From positions 496,001 to 560,000 of the forward strand of contig NC_026484.1 in the NCBI RefSeq assembly GCF_000328475.2: DNA of 64,000 bases, in the 5' to 3' direction. The DNA comes from Mycosarcoma maydis. Taxonomy: Eukaryota; Basidiomycota; Ustilaginomycetes; Ustilaginales. Each line of letters begins with the position of its first letter. Position 1 is the stretch's first letter. The notes beneath the pieces were generated by a model, which ran no database searches, was not told the DNA's origin, and saw nothing but the letters and a program-made list of their open reading frames with translations. Positions 49,756 through 59,274 of this stretch are shown in pieces. Both the position numbers and the translations under genes were made by a program.

Positions 49756-51315
49756 CTAGAAAATCTGCCGTGACGCGGCATAAGAGGTTGGCTGCATCCC
49801 TCCTCCAAGCCCAGCACCCAGCGGCGCTGCTGAAGCAAATAGACTTGGCGAAGAGATCTGTGTGGTTGGTAGACTTGGTCGTGGCGTCGGCCCTCCAAAT
49901 CCTGCTCCATAGGGCATCCTGACGCCGTCTCCACTTACGTACTGCTGCTGCTGCTGTTGTTGTTGCTCCATTGTGTACGTTGCATCGTTGGGTCCAAGAG
50001 GACCGAGCGGGCTGACAGAACCGTTGGAGCTGCCTCCATCGCGATGTGCTGCTGGTGGCATGTGGTAGTCCTCTGGCATTACGCTGGCCGGATTTCTGCT
50101 GGAACCATTAGTGGGAGTGTAGCGACTAGCCCTTCTGGCTTCGCCTTTGCCGATACTTTCGACACGCCGCAGAGGCTTGGGATCGGAGCCATCATTGTTC
50201 CTAGACGTGGTCCGGCGTATTTGCGATCCGTTGGCGAATTCAGCTGATTCGCCTTCCGGCAAGAACATCGACTTGCGGTAGGTGCCCGGTCCGACGCTAT
50301 CGATTCTACTGCGTCGCATAGCCGATGAGTCGGTGGAAGGCTGGTTCTGATGATAGCGCGATCGGCGATTTTTGGAGCTTGAAGGAGGCGGACCGCGCAG
50401 ATAGGATCGCTGTTGTGCTTGATCTCGCACCAAGCTGGCTCTACGAGGAAGCACGCCTGGATCGCCTCGAAGGTAGCTGGAGCGGTGTTCGCGCATCTCG
50501 GACGATGCTTTGGGTGCGCCGCCGTTGATGGCATTGTGGTCAAAGAGTTGCCCTGGAGTGAAGCCGGAGCCGTCGGGCAAGATGGAGCCCGAGGCGACTG
50601 CGTATCCTGGCTGTGGTGAGTCGTACGAGTCGTCGGAATGCGGTGGAATGGGTGGATGCGATCCGCTGACGTTGCGTCGGAAAGTGGCGGATGCTGCTGG
50701 GCCTGGAAGTTCGATGCCGCTGCTGGCACCTCGTGCGTGGCCATTGGTACGCGCTGGGCCGAAGCGGCGCGAGTCATCGCCACTGAAACTGCCCGCACTG
50801 TTGCTTGGAATCATGCCGAAAGTACCGATGGCACCTAGTGCGGCGTGAGCTGGGGGTGTGGCGTTGGAGCTGCCGAGTGAGTCATCGCCGTCATCGTGGG
50901 GACCACCACGACCCATAGGCTGAGCCGAGTCGAGAAGGCCGACATTGGGACTGGAAACATCCTGCATAGAAGCAGCAGCGCTATAGCCAGCTGCCGCGGA
51001 GCCGTAGCCTGCTGCTGAAGGTTGATACATGGCCTTTGCATGACCATGTGGGCGAGTATCGGAACGTGGACGATTAGCGTATTTGCAAGTGATGCCGACA
51101 AGGACGAAAAGAAGGAAAACGCCGAGAAAGCTTCCGAGCAAGATGGCGACGGCAGATGCCTTGAGACTCGATGTTTGTTCCCTTGCAATGGCATTGGGCT
51201 TTTTGGGATTCTGCGCGGCCGAGGCGGAAGCGGTAGCGGCAGCTCTGGCGACTATGGTGGCGCGGCGCACGACATGCTTGACGAAGCGCCTTTGCGAGTC
51301 ATTTGGGAGCGTCAT
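49756..51315 (-). CDS. Single-pass membrane protein with long disordered cytosolic tail, unknown function
   Basis: 519 residues from the ATG at 51315; the frame continues upstream without an ATG. A short basic N-terminus (QRRFVKHVVRRATIVARAAA) is followed by a Lys/Ser linker and one transmembrane helix at about 55-77 (ASAVAILLGSFLGVFLLFVL), then CKYANRPR. The remaining 430 residues are Ser/Pro/Gly-rich with repeated Tyr-Gly-Ala motifs, many Ser-Arg pairs and a polyglutamine run near residue 460. There is no cleavable signal peptide. Composition resembles fungal cell-wall sensor or septum-associated membrane proteins, but I see no extracellular WSC or Ser/Thr mucin domain, so I do not assign a role. 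Confidence 0.72.
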   Translation of the reverse strand: MTLPNDSQRRFVKHVVRRATIVARAAATASASAAQNPKKPNAIAREQTSSLKASAVAILLGSFLGVFLLFVLVGITCKYANRPRSDTRPHGHAKAMYQPSAAGYGSAAAGYSAAASMQDVSSPNVGLLDSAQPMGRGGPHDDGDDSLGSSNATPPAHAALGAIGTFGMIPSNSAGSFSGDDSRRFGPARTNGHARGASSGIELPGPAASATFRRNVSGSHPPIPPHSDDSYDSPQPGYAVASGSILPDGSGFTPGQLFDHNAINGGAPKASSEMREHRSSYLRGDPGVLPRRASLVRDQAQQRSYLRGPPPSSSKNRRSRYHQNQPSTDSSAMRRSRIDSVGPGTYRKSMFLPEGESAEFANGSQIRRTTSRNNDGSDPKPLRRVESIGKGEARRASRYTPTNGSSRNPASVMPEDYHMPPAAHRDGGSSNGSVSPLGPLGPNDATYTMEQQQQQQQQYVSGDGVRMPYGAGFGGPTPRPSLPTTQISSPSLFASAAPLGAGLGGGMQPTSYAASRQIF

Positions 51316-51715
51316 GGTGGAAGAGCCGGGCGTTTGCTGAGACAAGCAAGAATATGGTGCAGCGTTTGCCTCGCAATTCCGTGCAGCCGATTACTTTAAA
51401 GTGTGACTAGGCGATGCAAAGACGGAAAAATAGACTTGTGTAATCGAACAATGAAGGTGTGGGTGGTCTCGGAGTGTAATGCTCCGGTGGGGACAGAGCT
51501 CGAGGGGAGCGATGCAGCAGATGCGATGCAGGTCGAGCAGAGAAGTACGCGATCGATTGTAAAGGCAGATGGTCTATCGATTCTGAGGGAGATGTCGCAT
51601 CGATGAGCAAGCAAGCAGCAATGGATGCCTGAGCAGGGTATAAAAGGATTTAATGTGAAGAAGTCTGGTAGCGAGCGAGCTGGAAATGAAATGAGCGTGA
51701 GGTGTGCTGAAAAGC

Positions 51716-51750
51716 AGAGGAGAGGAGAGGAGAGGAGAGGAGTGGAGTGG
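51716..51750. repeat. Pentamer microsatellite AGAGG/AGTGG
   Basis: Five AGAGG units followed by two AGTGG units, all in 5-bp register. It lies about 400 bp upstream of the membrane-protein start codon. Confidence 0.95.
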
Positions 51751-52002
51751 AAGGTGAAAGTGTTCCTGTTGATAAACCTTGCCAGCAGGCTGATTCCAGA
51801 AGAATGTTTGGCCAGATTGTCAAAGTGAGCTTGTAGCGGTACCAAGACTCAGATTAGCAAGGTGTTGTGGCGGCGCTGTACGGGGGAAACGGAGGTGGGA
51901 GCACAGAGGGTGGTGAAGGGAAGAAAAGGCGAGCGCAGAAGAGCCTGCTACGATGGTGATGATGGAGGAGACGAACACGGATCAAGGTCAGAGGCGGTGG
52001 CG

Positions 52003-52026
52003 GAGATGGAGATGGAGATGGAGATG
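52003..52026. repeat. Hexamer microsatellite GAGATG
   Basis: Four perfect head-to-tail GAGATG copies followed by a shortened unit. Confidence 0.95.
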
Positions 52027-53546
52027 GATGGAGGTTGAGGGTACGAGTGGCAGGGAGTACAGCACAGCAATCAAAGAGAGAAAAAAAACAGGCTTGCAGA
52101 CACAGAGACTCGGCTGAAATTAACAGCGTTGTTCGCTTTACTTTGTCGCCCTGTCGCCTCTCTCTGGCTATCCCGAGCCGAATCCGCATGGACGCCGAGC
52201 AGAGGCAGCAATCACGAACAGACATAAATCAACACGCAACCACGAATCGCGAATCAAGCAAAACCTCGTAACGTGTAATTGACAGCATGTCGGAGCATGC
52301 TTTGGCATTTTTATGATACTGCTGCAAGCCCCTCTGTATACCTACTTTGTCATCTCCCGCGCCTTGTCGCGCCCATTCTCTTCCGCTTGGTGATCATGAA
52401 GGTGACTCGCACCGTGACTCGCACCCACCCAGCAAGTGGCTCAGCTGCAGGTGCACTGCAGCAAAGGCAGCAGCGATAGTGAGCAGCGCCGAGCGTCAAT
52501 CACGAATGAAAGGAGGCCAACTGAAGCACGCGGATCGTCCTTGAGGATGAGCAATCACGAATGAACCACAGTAACTTAACGCAGCATTCATGAATCACGA
52601 TTGCTTTCGGCTCGATCGATTCACGACTCATGATTTCGTACCACGCGAATCTTCGGCAACACGGCGGCTCGGTGGCACTCAGACGCAGGTGACAGCGCGC
52701 GCGAAAGAGAGCAAAGCGTGAAGAGGGAGAAGAGCGGGTTAAAGGAGAAGCACACTGCTGCACAGCATCAACGCCACGCTACGCGCTGAAATGACGAATT
52801 GCGAAGCACAAATCTTGAATGCTGGCCGAGGCTGTGGACTGCGTCGTGGATCTGGTTTCAGTTTCAGGCATGCAGCTCGGATCAGAAACACGCGTGGATT
52901 GTTCAATATCCTCTTGACTCGACCCCGAATCCAATTCCTAATACGCTCTGCCAACCATTACAAAATCACGAATCGTAAATCGTGAATCGTGGATGTGGAC
53001 ACTGCGTTGTCGATCCTATTGAAATGTAGTTACAGTAAGTAGTAAGTTAGATGCCGTGCTTGGTTGCAGTCAGGTGGCTCAGTTGCCAAACAGCACCACG
53101 CTTCTGCGCCCTCCCCGGCGTTTTGTTTGGTCTCTCGCAGACGCTCGCTCACTATTCGCTCGCACGTCCGGCATGCAGTCCCGAGTGCCGTTAAGTTAGT
53201 GCATGTGACGTCGGCACGACTCTTATCCTCACACACGCCTTGGCGTAAGCCTACCTTTAAGTCAGCGCAGCTCCGAGCACGTACCTCGGGCCAAGACTCA
53301 CGACTTTCCTCTGTTGCCCTTGACCATGTGTAGTCAAATCGCGCTTCCAGCCTTTTGGGTTGTCTAACTAACCCCGGTCAAACTTGACGCTTCGATGTCG
53401 ATCAGCCGAGCCATAGATTTGTTCATCTCAATGCTTAGTCAAGCAAGACACACGACACACTTGGCCGTGGGCGTCCAAATTCAAGGGATTCGTGATTCGT
53501 GTTGGCCAACCGCCGCTACATCCACATGCTCGTACAGCAGATGCGC

Positions 53547-55601
53547 TCAAAGGTAGGTCACCTGCGTGCCCATCTTGATCGTGTCCATCACCTTTCTCCA
53601 AATTACAAACAGCCAATCCAACCCGATCATGCTTCCACCCGTCGAGCTGCGCTTGCCTACCAGCTTGCTCCTCGCATCTCTGGCAGCAGCATTCCTCCTC
53701 GTACCGCTGCCGCTTGTCCTCGTAGCCGCAGACTGTGCCGGAGCACGACGTGCAATGCGGTAAAACACCAGCATCATTACCATCGCCGACGCGAGCCACG
53801 TCCTGGTCTGGTTCTTCCTGCGCAAATCAAACAGGGTCGTGATGGTGGACAGAATCCAAGATGAGCTGCTCGACGTTAATTCTCTTTCAGGCTTTTTTTG
53901 ATTCGAAGACGAGCTTGAGCTCACGTCGGAGCGATGGTAGCCTTCCATGTACCTCGACAGGTGCGCACGCGTCGATGCGTAACCGGTGTCATCCTTGAAC
54001 CGCTGTTCTTTAGCGTTGGTAGCAGCAGTCTCGGCACCGTTGCTTCGTGTCGACCGACGAGAGTGATTCGAAGCGGCCGATGTGCTACTCTCATTTCCGC
54101 CGTCGTAGTCCGATGAACGCGACGAGCTCGTACGATGCAGCGAATGGCGTTCCGATTTTGGTTCGTCCTTGGCTGCATACGAAGCCGAACTGCGCGTCGG
54201 ACCGGGAGAAATGACGGGACTGGTGGACGAAGACGAACTGGACTCGGCAGTCGCACCGTTGCGCGGCGAAAAGTAGGTAGGTGATTGGCTACGTTGTCGA
54301 CGTGATCGTGAGCCGACCTCGAATCCAGAGCCCGATGAGCTCGATGGCGATTCGCCAGTGGCGTGAGAGCTGCTACGTGAGCTTGCACTGGTCTTGCTGC
54401 CCGCTGCCGACGATGAGAGGGTCTCAGAGGAAACGTCCTTGTTTCCAGTCAAGAAGCTGCCAAGTCCCGAAGCCAGATCGCGCGCTCTGCCCCCCACTTT
54501 GCTGGACCCTTTGCCACCGGAAGCAGAAGCTGCTGCCGCCTCCTTGGCATGCTTCTCTTCTTCTTGCCGCTTGGCCAATTCCTGCGCATACGTCCTTTGT
54601 GCACTCGCCATAGCCGCCTGCTCCCTCTCGGTCTGACCGGTAAGATGCGTCTGTGCTTCGTTGATCTGCTCGAGCAGATCAAACTTGTTCGAATCGGCCA
54701 AACTCGAATAGCCTACGAATTCTCGTGCGTACTCCCACTCGCCTAGACGCGAGGCAAGCACATGCAGCGAGTACAGACCCACAATCTTTTCGTAGGCGGC
54801 GGCTGCCTTGGGCGAAGGAGGTGCAGCACCGAACGCAGAGGAAAATGACGCCAGGTACCATTCGGCGATCAAACGCGCCGCGTTCGTTCCTGTACGTGCG
54901 GCGGGGTTGAGCGCGTCCAAGCGGAGTGCTGCGAGCACAGCAGACGAAACGACCGAGGCAGGCAACTCGACCGCCAGGTGAATCGTTTCAGGTGTAGGAT
55001 CGAGCGACGGTGCATCTGCCTCTCCAGACGTCTGCGTGCATAGTCGCAGTGCTTCAAACCACAGGTGGCTGATCAAGCTCGGCGGCTGCTTGGCTAGGAG
55101 GAGCAGAATACGATCGATGGCTGCAGCGTCCGACCGAGAGTGCTTTTGGACCTGCACCAGCTTGTCGCGGACACTGCCAGCGACTTGGCTATCCGTGTAG
55201 ACCTGGGTGAACACAGTGAGACGAAGGATGGCGACCTTCTCGACAAGCTTTTGGAGATCCAGGTCGGCACCGTTGAGCAGTGCTGAGGCTGTCAAGCTGC
55301 TTCCCAGGTGGTTCGACGAGGAGAGCAAGTCTGCCGCATGCTGGCTCTGAAGCAATGCGGTCTGGACATCCTTGGCCAGAAAGGCCCGCGCTGCTTTGCC
55401 ATAGTGCGACTTGGCCGTCTTTGTTCTGGAGAGTAGCTGACTCTCGTCGTTGGATGAAGCAGCCGAATCAGGACGCTTCAGGTCCGAAGCGGATGCAGAG
55501 ATGGACTGCGAGAGCGAGAGATCGCCCGTCGCTGCGCCCACGCACACTTGGCTCGACTGAGAGCCGGTCAAAGCAGTCGACGTGGTCTCTGGCACCGGCA
55601 T
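53547..55601 (-). CDS. Tail-anchored membrane protein, possible Pex15/Pex26-like peroxin
   Basis: 684 residues from the ATG at 55601; single exon. After a Ser-rich start, residues about 55-340 form a helical-repeat-like domain (HYGKAARAFLAKDVQTALLQ, SLISHLWFEALRLCTQ, AAYEKIVGLYSLHVLASRLG). A Lys/Glu/Ala coiled coil (about 345-380) and a long Ser/Arg-rich disordered region follow. Near the C-terminus is one hydrophobic helix, TRTWLASAMVMMLVFYRIAR (about 600-620), then a basic stretch and a final amphipathic segment LDWLFVIWRKVMDTIKMGTQ. An N-terminal helical cytosolic domain with a late membrane anchor and basic flank is the layout of Pex15/Pex26, which tether the Pex1-Pex6 ATPase to peroxisomes. 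The family link is by architecture and faint similarity only. It is divergent from the METTL3-type gene. Confidence 0.55.
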   Translation of the reverse strand: MPVPETTSTALTGSQSSQVCVGAATGDLSLSQSISASASDLKRPDSAASSNDESQLLSRTKTAKSHYGKAARAFLAKDVQTALLQSQHAADLLSSSNHLGSSLTASALLNGADLDLQKLVEKVAILRLTVFTQVYTDSQVAGSVRDKLVQVQKHSRSDAAAIDRILLLLAKQPPSLISHLWFEALRLCTQTSGEADAPSLDPTPETIHLAVELPASVVSSAVLAALRLDALNPAARTGTNAARLIAEWYLASFSSAFGAAPPSPKAAAAYEKIVGLYSLHVLASRLGEWEYAREFVGYSSLADSNKFDLLEQINEAQTHLTGQTEREQAAMASAQRTYAQELAKRQEEEKHAKEAAAASASGGKGSSKVGGRARDLASGLGSFLTGNKDVSSETLSSSAAGSKTSASSRSSSHATGESPSSSSGSGFEVGSRSRRQRSQSPTYFSPRNGATAESSSSSSTSPVISPGPTRSSASYAAKDEPKSERHSLHRTSSSRSSDYDGGNESSTSAASNHSRRSTRSNGAETAATNAKEQRFKDDTGYASTRAHLSRYMEGYHRSDVSSSSSSNQKKPERELTSSSSSWILSTITTLFDLRRKNQTRTWLASAMVMMLVFYRIARRAPAQSAATRTSGSGTRRNAAARDARSKLVGKRSSTGGSMIGLDWLFVIWRKVMDTIKMGTQVTYL

Positions 55602-56080
55602 AACAACTAAATCTCCAATCTAGCCGTAGTGAGACCAAAGGATGACTCTAGGAAATCTCGACGCAGAATCGTCTTGCTAGTCGGAAAGGTGTCAACGGGC
55701 AAGGGGGATACAGTGTGGGGTAAGCAAGTCAAGTCGCAGTCGAGACCGCCTGTGCGTGACAGGATCAGAGCTTAGTTCCGGTCCACTTGGTGCTTGCTCA
55801 GCCGGAAACGGATCGCTATTGATTTCTCGCGCGGGAACAATCGTGAATCGTGAATGGGTGCACGTGAGGTGTCAATTTTGTGGAGCAATTTCTTGGTGAT
55901 TTTTATCAAATAGTCAACTTAATCTAAACAGAAACAGCGCAGTTCCACGTTAAGGGTTCCACCGAAATTAGCCGACCGCTTTCTTGAACTGCGCTTCGGT
56001 CATAAAGGTCATCATCTTCTTCCAGCAAGGATGTGCTCATCGCGGCGAGGTCTATACGACCGTATCTACTCGCTAGTAGA
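55602..56080. promoter_or_regulatory. Bidirectional promoter region, 479 bp
   Basis: Separates the start codons of the peroxin-like gene (minus) and the METTL3-type gene (plus). CGTGAAT heptamers lie at about 55840-55855. An upstream ATG at 56031 opens a 19-codon ORF that ends at 56087, past the METTL3 ATG at 56081. Confidence 0.5.
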
Positions 56081-57268
56081 ATGCTAGACGATCTGGCCGA
56101 AACAGAGGCGGTCGAAGCCATCACTTCCGCGTTTCTCTCGGCGCCAACGGCAAAGCAGCAGCTGCTCACCAAGCTTATGAAGAGCACCGACAACCGTTTC
56201 CAGGAATTCTGCCTCCATCTGACACGCAGAGACTGTCCGCATGGCAAGACATGCCACAAGTTGCATTTCAAGCCCGTACTGTATCCACAGACTGAGCCTT
56301 CCTATGGCCACTGCAGCTACCTGAATACCTGTCATCGAACCACATCGTGCAAGTATCTGCATTTTCAATTGGATACCGACCCGCCTCACCCCGCCTTTGT
56401 GTTTCAAACGACCGATCCACGCCATGCATACGCGCCAGACTCGGAGGAGGCACAGCACATCGGACTCATCCATCCATCGCGCACGCTCCAGGAACATGGC
56501 CTCGACCAATGGATCCGTCCGTCGTCGCCCTCGGCTTGCCTACAGGAAGCACAGTGGATCGATTGTGATCTGAAAAACTTTGACTACTCCATGCTGGGCA
56601 AATTTGATATCATCCTAGCAGATCCACCGTGGGATATCCACATGTCGCTGCCGTACGGAACAATGAGCGACGACGACATGCGATCAATGCCAGTGCCCGT
56701 GCTTCAGGATGAAGGACTCATCTTCCTCTGGACGACGGGCCGAGCGATGGAGCTGGGACGCGAGCTGCTCGCGCATTGGGGCTACACACGTATCGATGAG
56801 TTGATCTGGGTCAAAGTGGGCCAGACGCAGCGTCTCATCCGTACCGGCCGAACGGGCCATCATCTGAATCACACAAAGGAACACTGTCTGGTTGGAGCCA
56901 AGATCCGACCTACCACACAAGCCGCAACGGAAACAGCGAGGAGCAGCAATCCCATCGCAGGATCTACACAGAGATACATCGGCAGCCGAGCAGCAGGGGT
57001 GCCACCGCCCTTGCCAGAATGGGTTCACTGTGGCATCAACGCTGACGTGATCGTCTCCGAGGTAAGAGACACTTCGCGCAAGCCAGACGAGCTGTACAGC
57101 ATCATCGAACGACTCTGTCCCGGTGGCCGCAAGGTGGAACTCTTTGGTCGCAAACACAATGTTCGCAAGGGCTGGCTGACGCTCGGGAACCAGCTCAAGT
57201 CGGACCGTGTGCTAGATGCTGACCTGCAAAAGCGTCTAAATGATTTCAGAGCGAGAGGAGCACAATAG
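56081..57268 (+). CDS. METTL3/Ime4-type mRNA N6-adenosine methyltransferase
   Basis: Catalytic subunit of the m6A writer that methylates adenosine in nuclear mRNA with S-adenosylmethionine. 395 residues from the ATG at 56081; the frame is open a little further up but without an ATG. Two CCCH zinc fingers come first (about 30-90): FCLHLTRRDCPHGKTCHKLH and HCSYLNTCHRTTSCKYLHF, as in METTL3 and absent from METTL14. The MT-A70 domain contains the catalytic DPPW (181-184) in KFDIILADPPWDIHMSLPYG, then FLWTTGRAMELGRELLAHWG, RLIRTGRTGHHLNHTKEHCL, ADVIVSEVRDTSRKPDELYS and a C-terminal RKVELFGRKHNVRKGW plus LGNQL. A short insert replaces the usual linker after VGAKI. The protein lacks the long N-terminal leader helix region of human METTL3 (580 aa) that binds WTAP, unless an upstream exon was missed. 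All core residues look intact. Confidence 0.95.
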   Translation: MLDDLAETEAVEAITSAFLSAPTAKQQLLTKLMKSTDNRFQEFCLHLTRRDCPHGKTCHKLHFKPVLYPQTEPSYGHCSYLNTCHRTTSCKYLHFQLDTDPPHPAFVFQTTDPRHAYAPDSEEAQHIGLIHPSRTLQEHGLDQWIRPSSPSACLQEAQWIDCDLKNFDYSMLGKFDIILADPPWDIHMSLPYGTMSDDDMRSMPVPVLQDEGLIFLWTTGRAMELGRELLAHWGYTRIDELIWVKVGQTQRLIRTGRTGHHLNHTKEHCLVGAKIRPTTQAATETARSSNPIAGSTQRYIGSRAAGVPPPLPEWVHCGINADVIVSEVRDTSRKPDELYSIIERLCPGGRKVELFGRKHNVRKGWLTLGNQLKSDRVLDADLQKRLNDFRARGAQ

Positions 57269-58072
57269 CCGCAAGCCTGTGCGGTTCAGCATCGTATCGT
57301 GCCCACCACACGCTCTGTATCACTGTGGCTGTATCGAAAGTGATTGAGAATGCTTACTCGACGTCGACTCAACGACCGGAAGTGCTCATGTACAATTGAC
57401 CTGAGTCGAATGGTTCAAATGAGCACAGCACAGGAATTCCATGTAGACAAGTCGCTGGTGAGAAACGGAAAGCTGATCAGATTTGCCGAAAGTTCTACCG
57501 GATTGCAGGTGGCCACCCCCATGCTGGGAGCCGCTGGATAATTCACAGGATTGTGGATGGAGCCGACACACACCAAAAGGACGTGATTTCGTGATTCGTG
57601 ATTCGTGGTTCGTGGTTCACGTCGCTGGTGTTGCACAGGCTTTGTTTGTGACAGCCTGATTGATTTCACGAGCTAACGGCCAAAACCAAAAAAAAAAAGA
57701 GGAGAACCGGCTTGGAATTTGGAGTGGATTTGGAGAGACATGAGACGGGGGGACAGGCGCATGCGCATTCGTGATTTGACAGTGAAAAGGGTAGCCGATG
57801 GCGTGGGGCTGGCATAGTAGCAAATCATGGCATTCACGATTTGTGATTCACCTCGGCATTAGGATGTCAAGAAGAGGTGCGGGGATAAAAGAGCGAATTG
57901 TGAATCGTGAATGTGGATAGGGCGTGGAACGAGCGATGAGATGAGCATCACGGTTCCTCCAGCCCTCTCACTCGCACACGATCATTGCTGAGCCTCAAGA
58001 GCAGACCTGTTGCGTCAGCATCGCAGAGTGCGCATTTGGAACCCACCTCTTTTTCGTACAACATCACACATC
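57269..58072. other. Intergenic region, 804 bp
   Basis: Lies between the METTL3-type and HSDL2-like genes on the same strand. It holds the mixed heptamer array at 57583-57620, further CGTGAAT/GATTCAC pieces at about 57830-57850 and 57895-57912, and a run of ten A at 57689-57698. No gene was recognised. Confidence 0.55.
57583..57620. repeat. Mixed 7-bp array, GTGATTC to GTGGTTC
   Basis: Consecutive units read GTGATTTC (slipped), GTGATTC, GTGATTC, GTGGTTC, GTGGTTC, then AC. Within one register the array changes from the GATTC form to the GGTTC form, linking the unit types seen elsewhere. Confidence 0.9.
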
Positions 58073-59041
58073 ATGACTGGTCTTTCGCTCGCAGGACGAA
58101 CAGCGTTCATTACCGGAGGGTCACGAGGCATTGGACTCGAGATCGGGAAATCGCTCGCTGCTCGTGGTGCCAACGTTGTGATCGCTGCCAAAACCGCCAC
58201 TCCACACGCCAAGTTACCAGGAACCATCTACACAGCGTGCGAAGAGATTTCTGCAGTCGCTGCTGCTGCTGGTTCGTCCAACTCGACCGCGCATCCGGTG
58301 CAACTCGACATTCGCGACGCATCCGCCGTCGAGAAAGCCATCGATGACGTAGCAGCCAAGTTCGGCGGACTGGACATGGTCATCAACAACGCTTCGGCTA
58401 TCAACATGACTCCTACCGTGAACAGTAGTGTCAAGAGCTACGACTTGATGAACAGCATCAACGCACGAGGATCGTGGTTGGTTTCTCGATTCGCTCTGCC
58501 CCATCTGCTAAGATCATCCGATCAGGGAAACAATCCTCACATCTTGACTCTATCCCCTCCACTCACTTTCGAGACACTCTCCACAACACCAGGCGCCGCA
58601 AATCCCGCACCAGCCATCTTCCCACACCAGTTCGCTCAAACCGCCTCGGCCTACACAATCGCCAAATTCGGCATGTCCCTCCTCACCCTCGGCCTCAGCG
58701 CCGAACTCCTCGGCAAAGTCGCCGTCAATTCGCTCTGGCCCTACACACTTATCGCCACCAGCGCCATGAAGATTGTCTCGAAAGACGCCGCAGTCCAGGA
58801 GAGAAAGTGGCGAAACCCGCAGATCGTCGCCGACGCCGCAGTCAGAATTGTCCAAGAAAATGCCGCTACGTTTACCGGAAAGTTCTTGGTCGACGAACTG
58901 TATCTGAGAGACAAAGGCTTCAGCTTGCAAGACCTCTACAAGTTCAACGTCGACGAATCAACAAAGCTCGACGACTTGGCCGAGGATCTCTACATCAGTC
59001 AGCCGTTGAGGGATGCTATCGCCACCAGCAGGAACGCTTAG
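58073..59041 (+). CDS. HSDL2-like short-chain dehydrogenase/reductase
   Basis: 322 residues from the ATG at 58073 (ACATCATGAC). Classical SDR features: TGGSRGIG cofactor motif (about 14-21), NNAS (about 105-108), a Ser in ILTLSPPL and the catalytic YTIAK (about 200-204). The HSDL2-specific stretches are present: ARGANVVIAAKTATPHAKLP, GTIYTACEEI, SLWPYTLIATSAMK and ATFTGKFLVDELYLRDKG. HSDL2 is a peroxisomal or mitochondrial oxidoreductase of lipid metabolism. The SCP2 domain of the human protein is missing, and the C-terminus (SRNA) is not a standard PTS1, so localisation is open. NADP preference is suggested by the basic residue after the Gly motif region but is not certain. Confidence 0.9.
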   Translation: MTGLSLAGRTAFITGGSRGIGLEIGKSLAARGANVVIAAKTATPHAKLPGTIYTACEEISAVAAAAGSSNSTAHPVQLDIRDASAVEKAIDDVAAKFGGLDMVINNASAINMTPTVNSSVKSYDLMNSINARGSWLVSRFALPHLLRSSDQGNNPHILTLSPPLTFETLSTTPGAANPAPAIFPHQFAQTASAYTIAKFGMSLLTLGLSAELLGKVAVNSLWPYTLIATSAMKIVSKDAAVQERKWRNPQIVADAAVRIVQENAATFTGKFLVDELYLRDKGFSLQDLYKFNVDESTKLDDLAEDLYISQPLRDAIATSRNA

Positions 59042-59274
59042 GTGTTCTCCGACCTTTTCGAAATTTAACTTACTTGGAAATCGCTTCTATGTCTCACCCA
59101 AAGATTCTCCTTCTCCGTCTCATGTAACTTGTTGCTTTCACTCTTCTCTGGCGTTCAAAGCATTCGTGATTCGTGATTGAAGCATGAATAGTAAAAATGG
59201 ATCATCTTGATCTCTGTTCGTGGTGCCGTGGAAACTAGCTTTTCAGGTGTCATCTCTACGATGCACTTTTTCTC

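Larger units (their letters stand above)
51316..53546. other. Large intergenic region, 2.2 kb
   Basis: Lies between the membrane-protein start codon and the stop of the peroxin-like gene. It contains two short microsatellites (51716-51750 and 52003-52026), heptamer stretches at about 52550-52635, 52965-52990 and 53486-53502, and purine-rich leader-like DNA at 51400-51770. Short ORFs show no domains. Confidence 0.55.

Noticed and set aside
51854..52225. 123-codon minus-strand frame with Ser/Pro/Leu runs
   Set aside because: Arises from the GAGATG microsatellite and pyrimidine-rich DNA.
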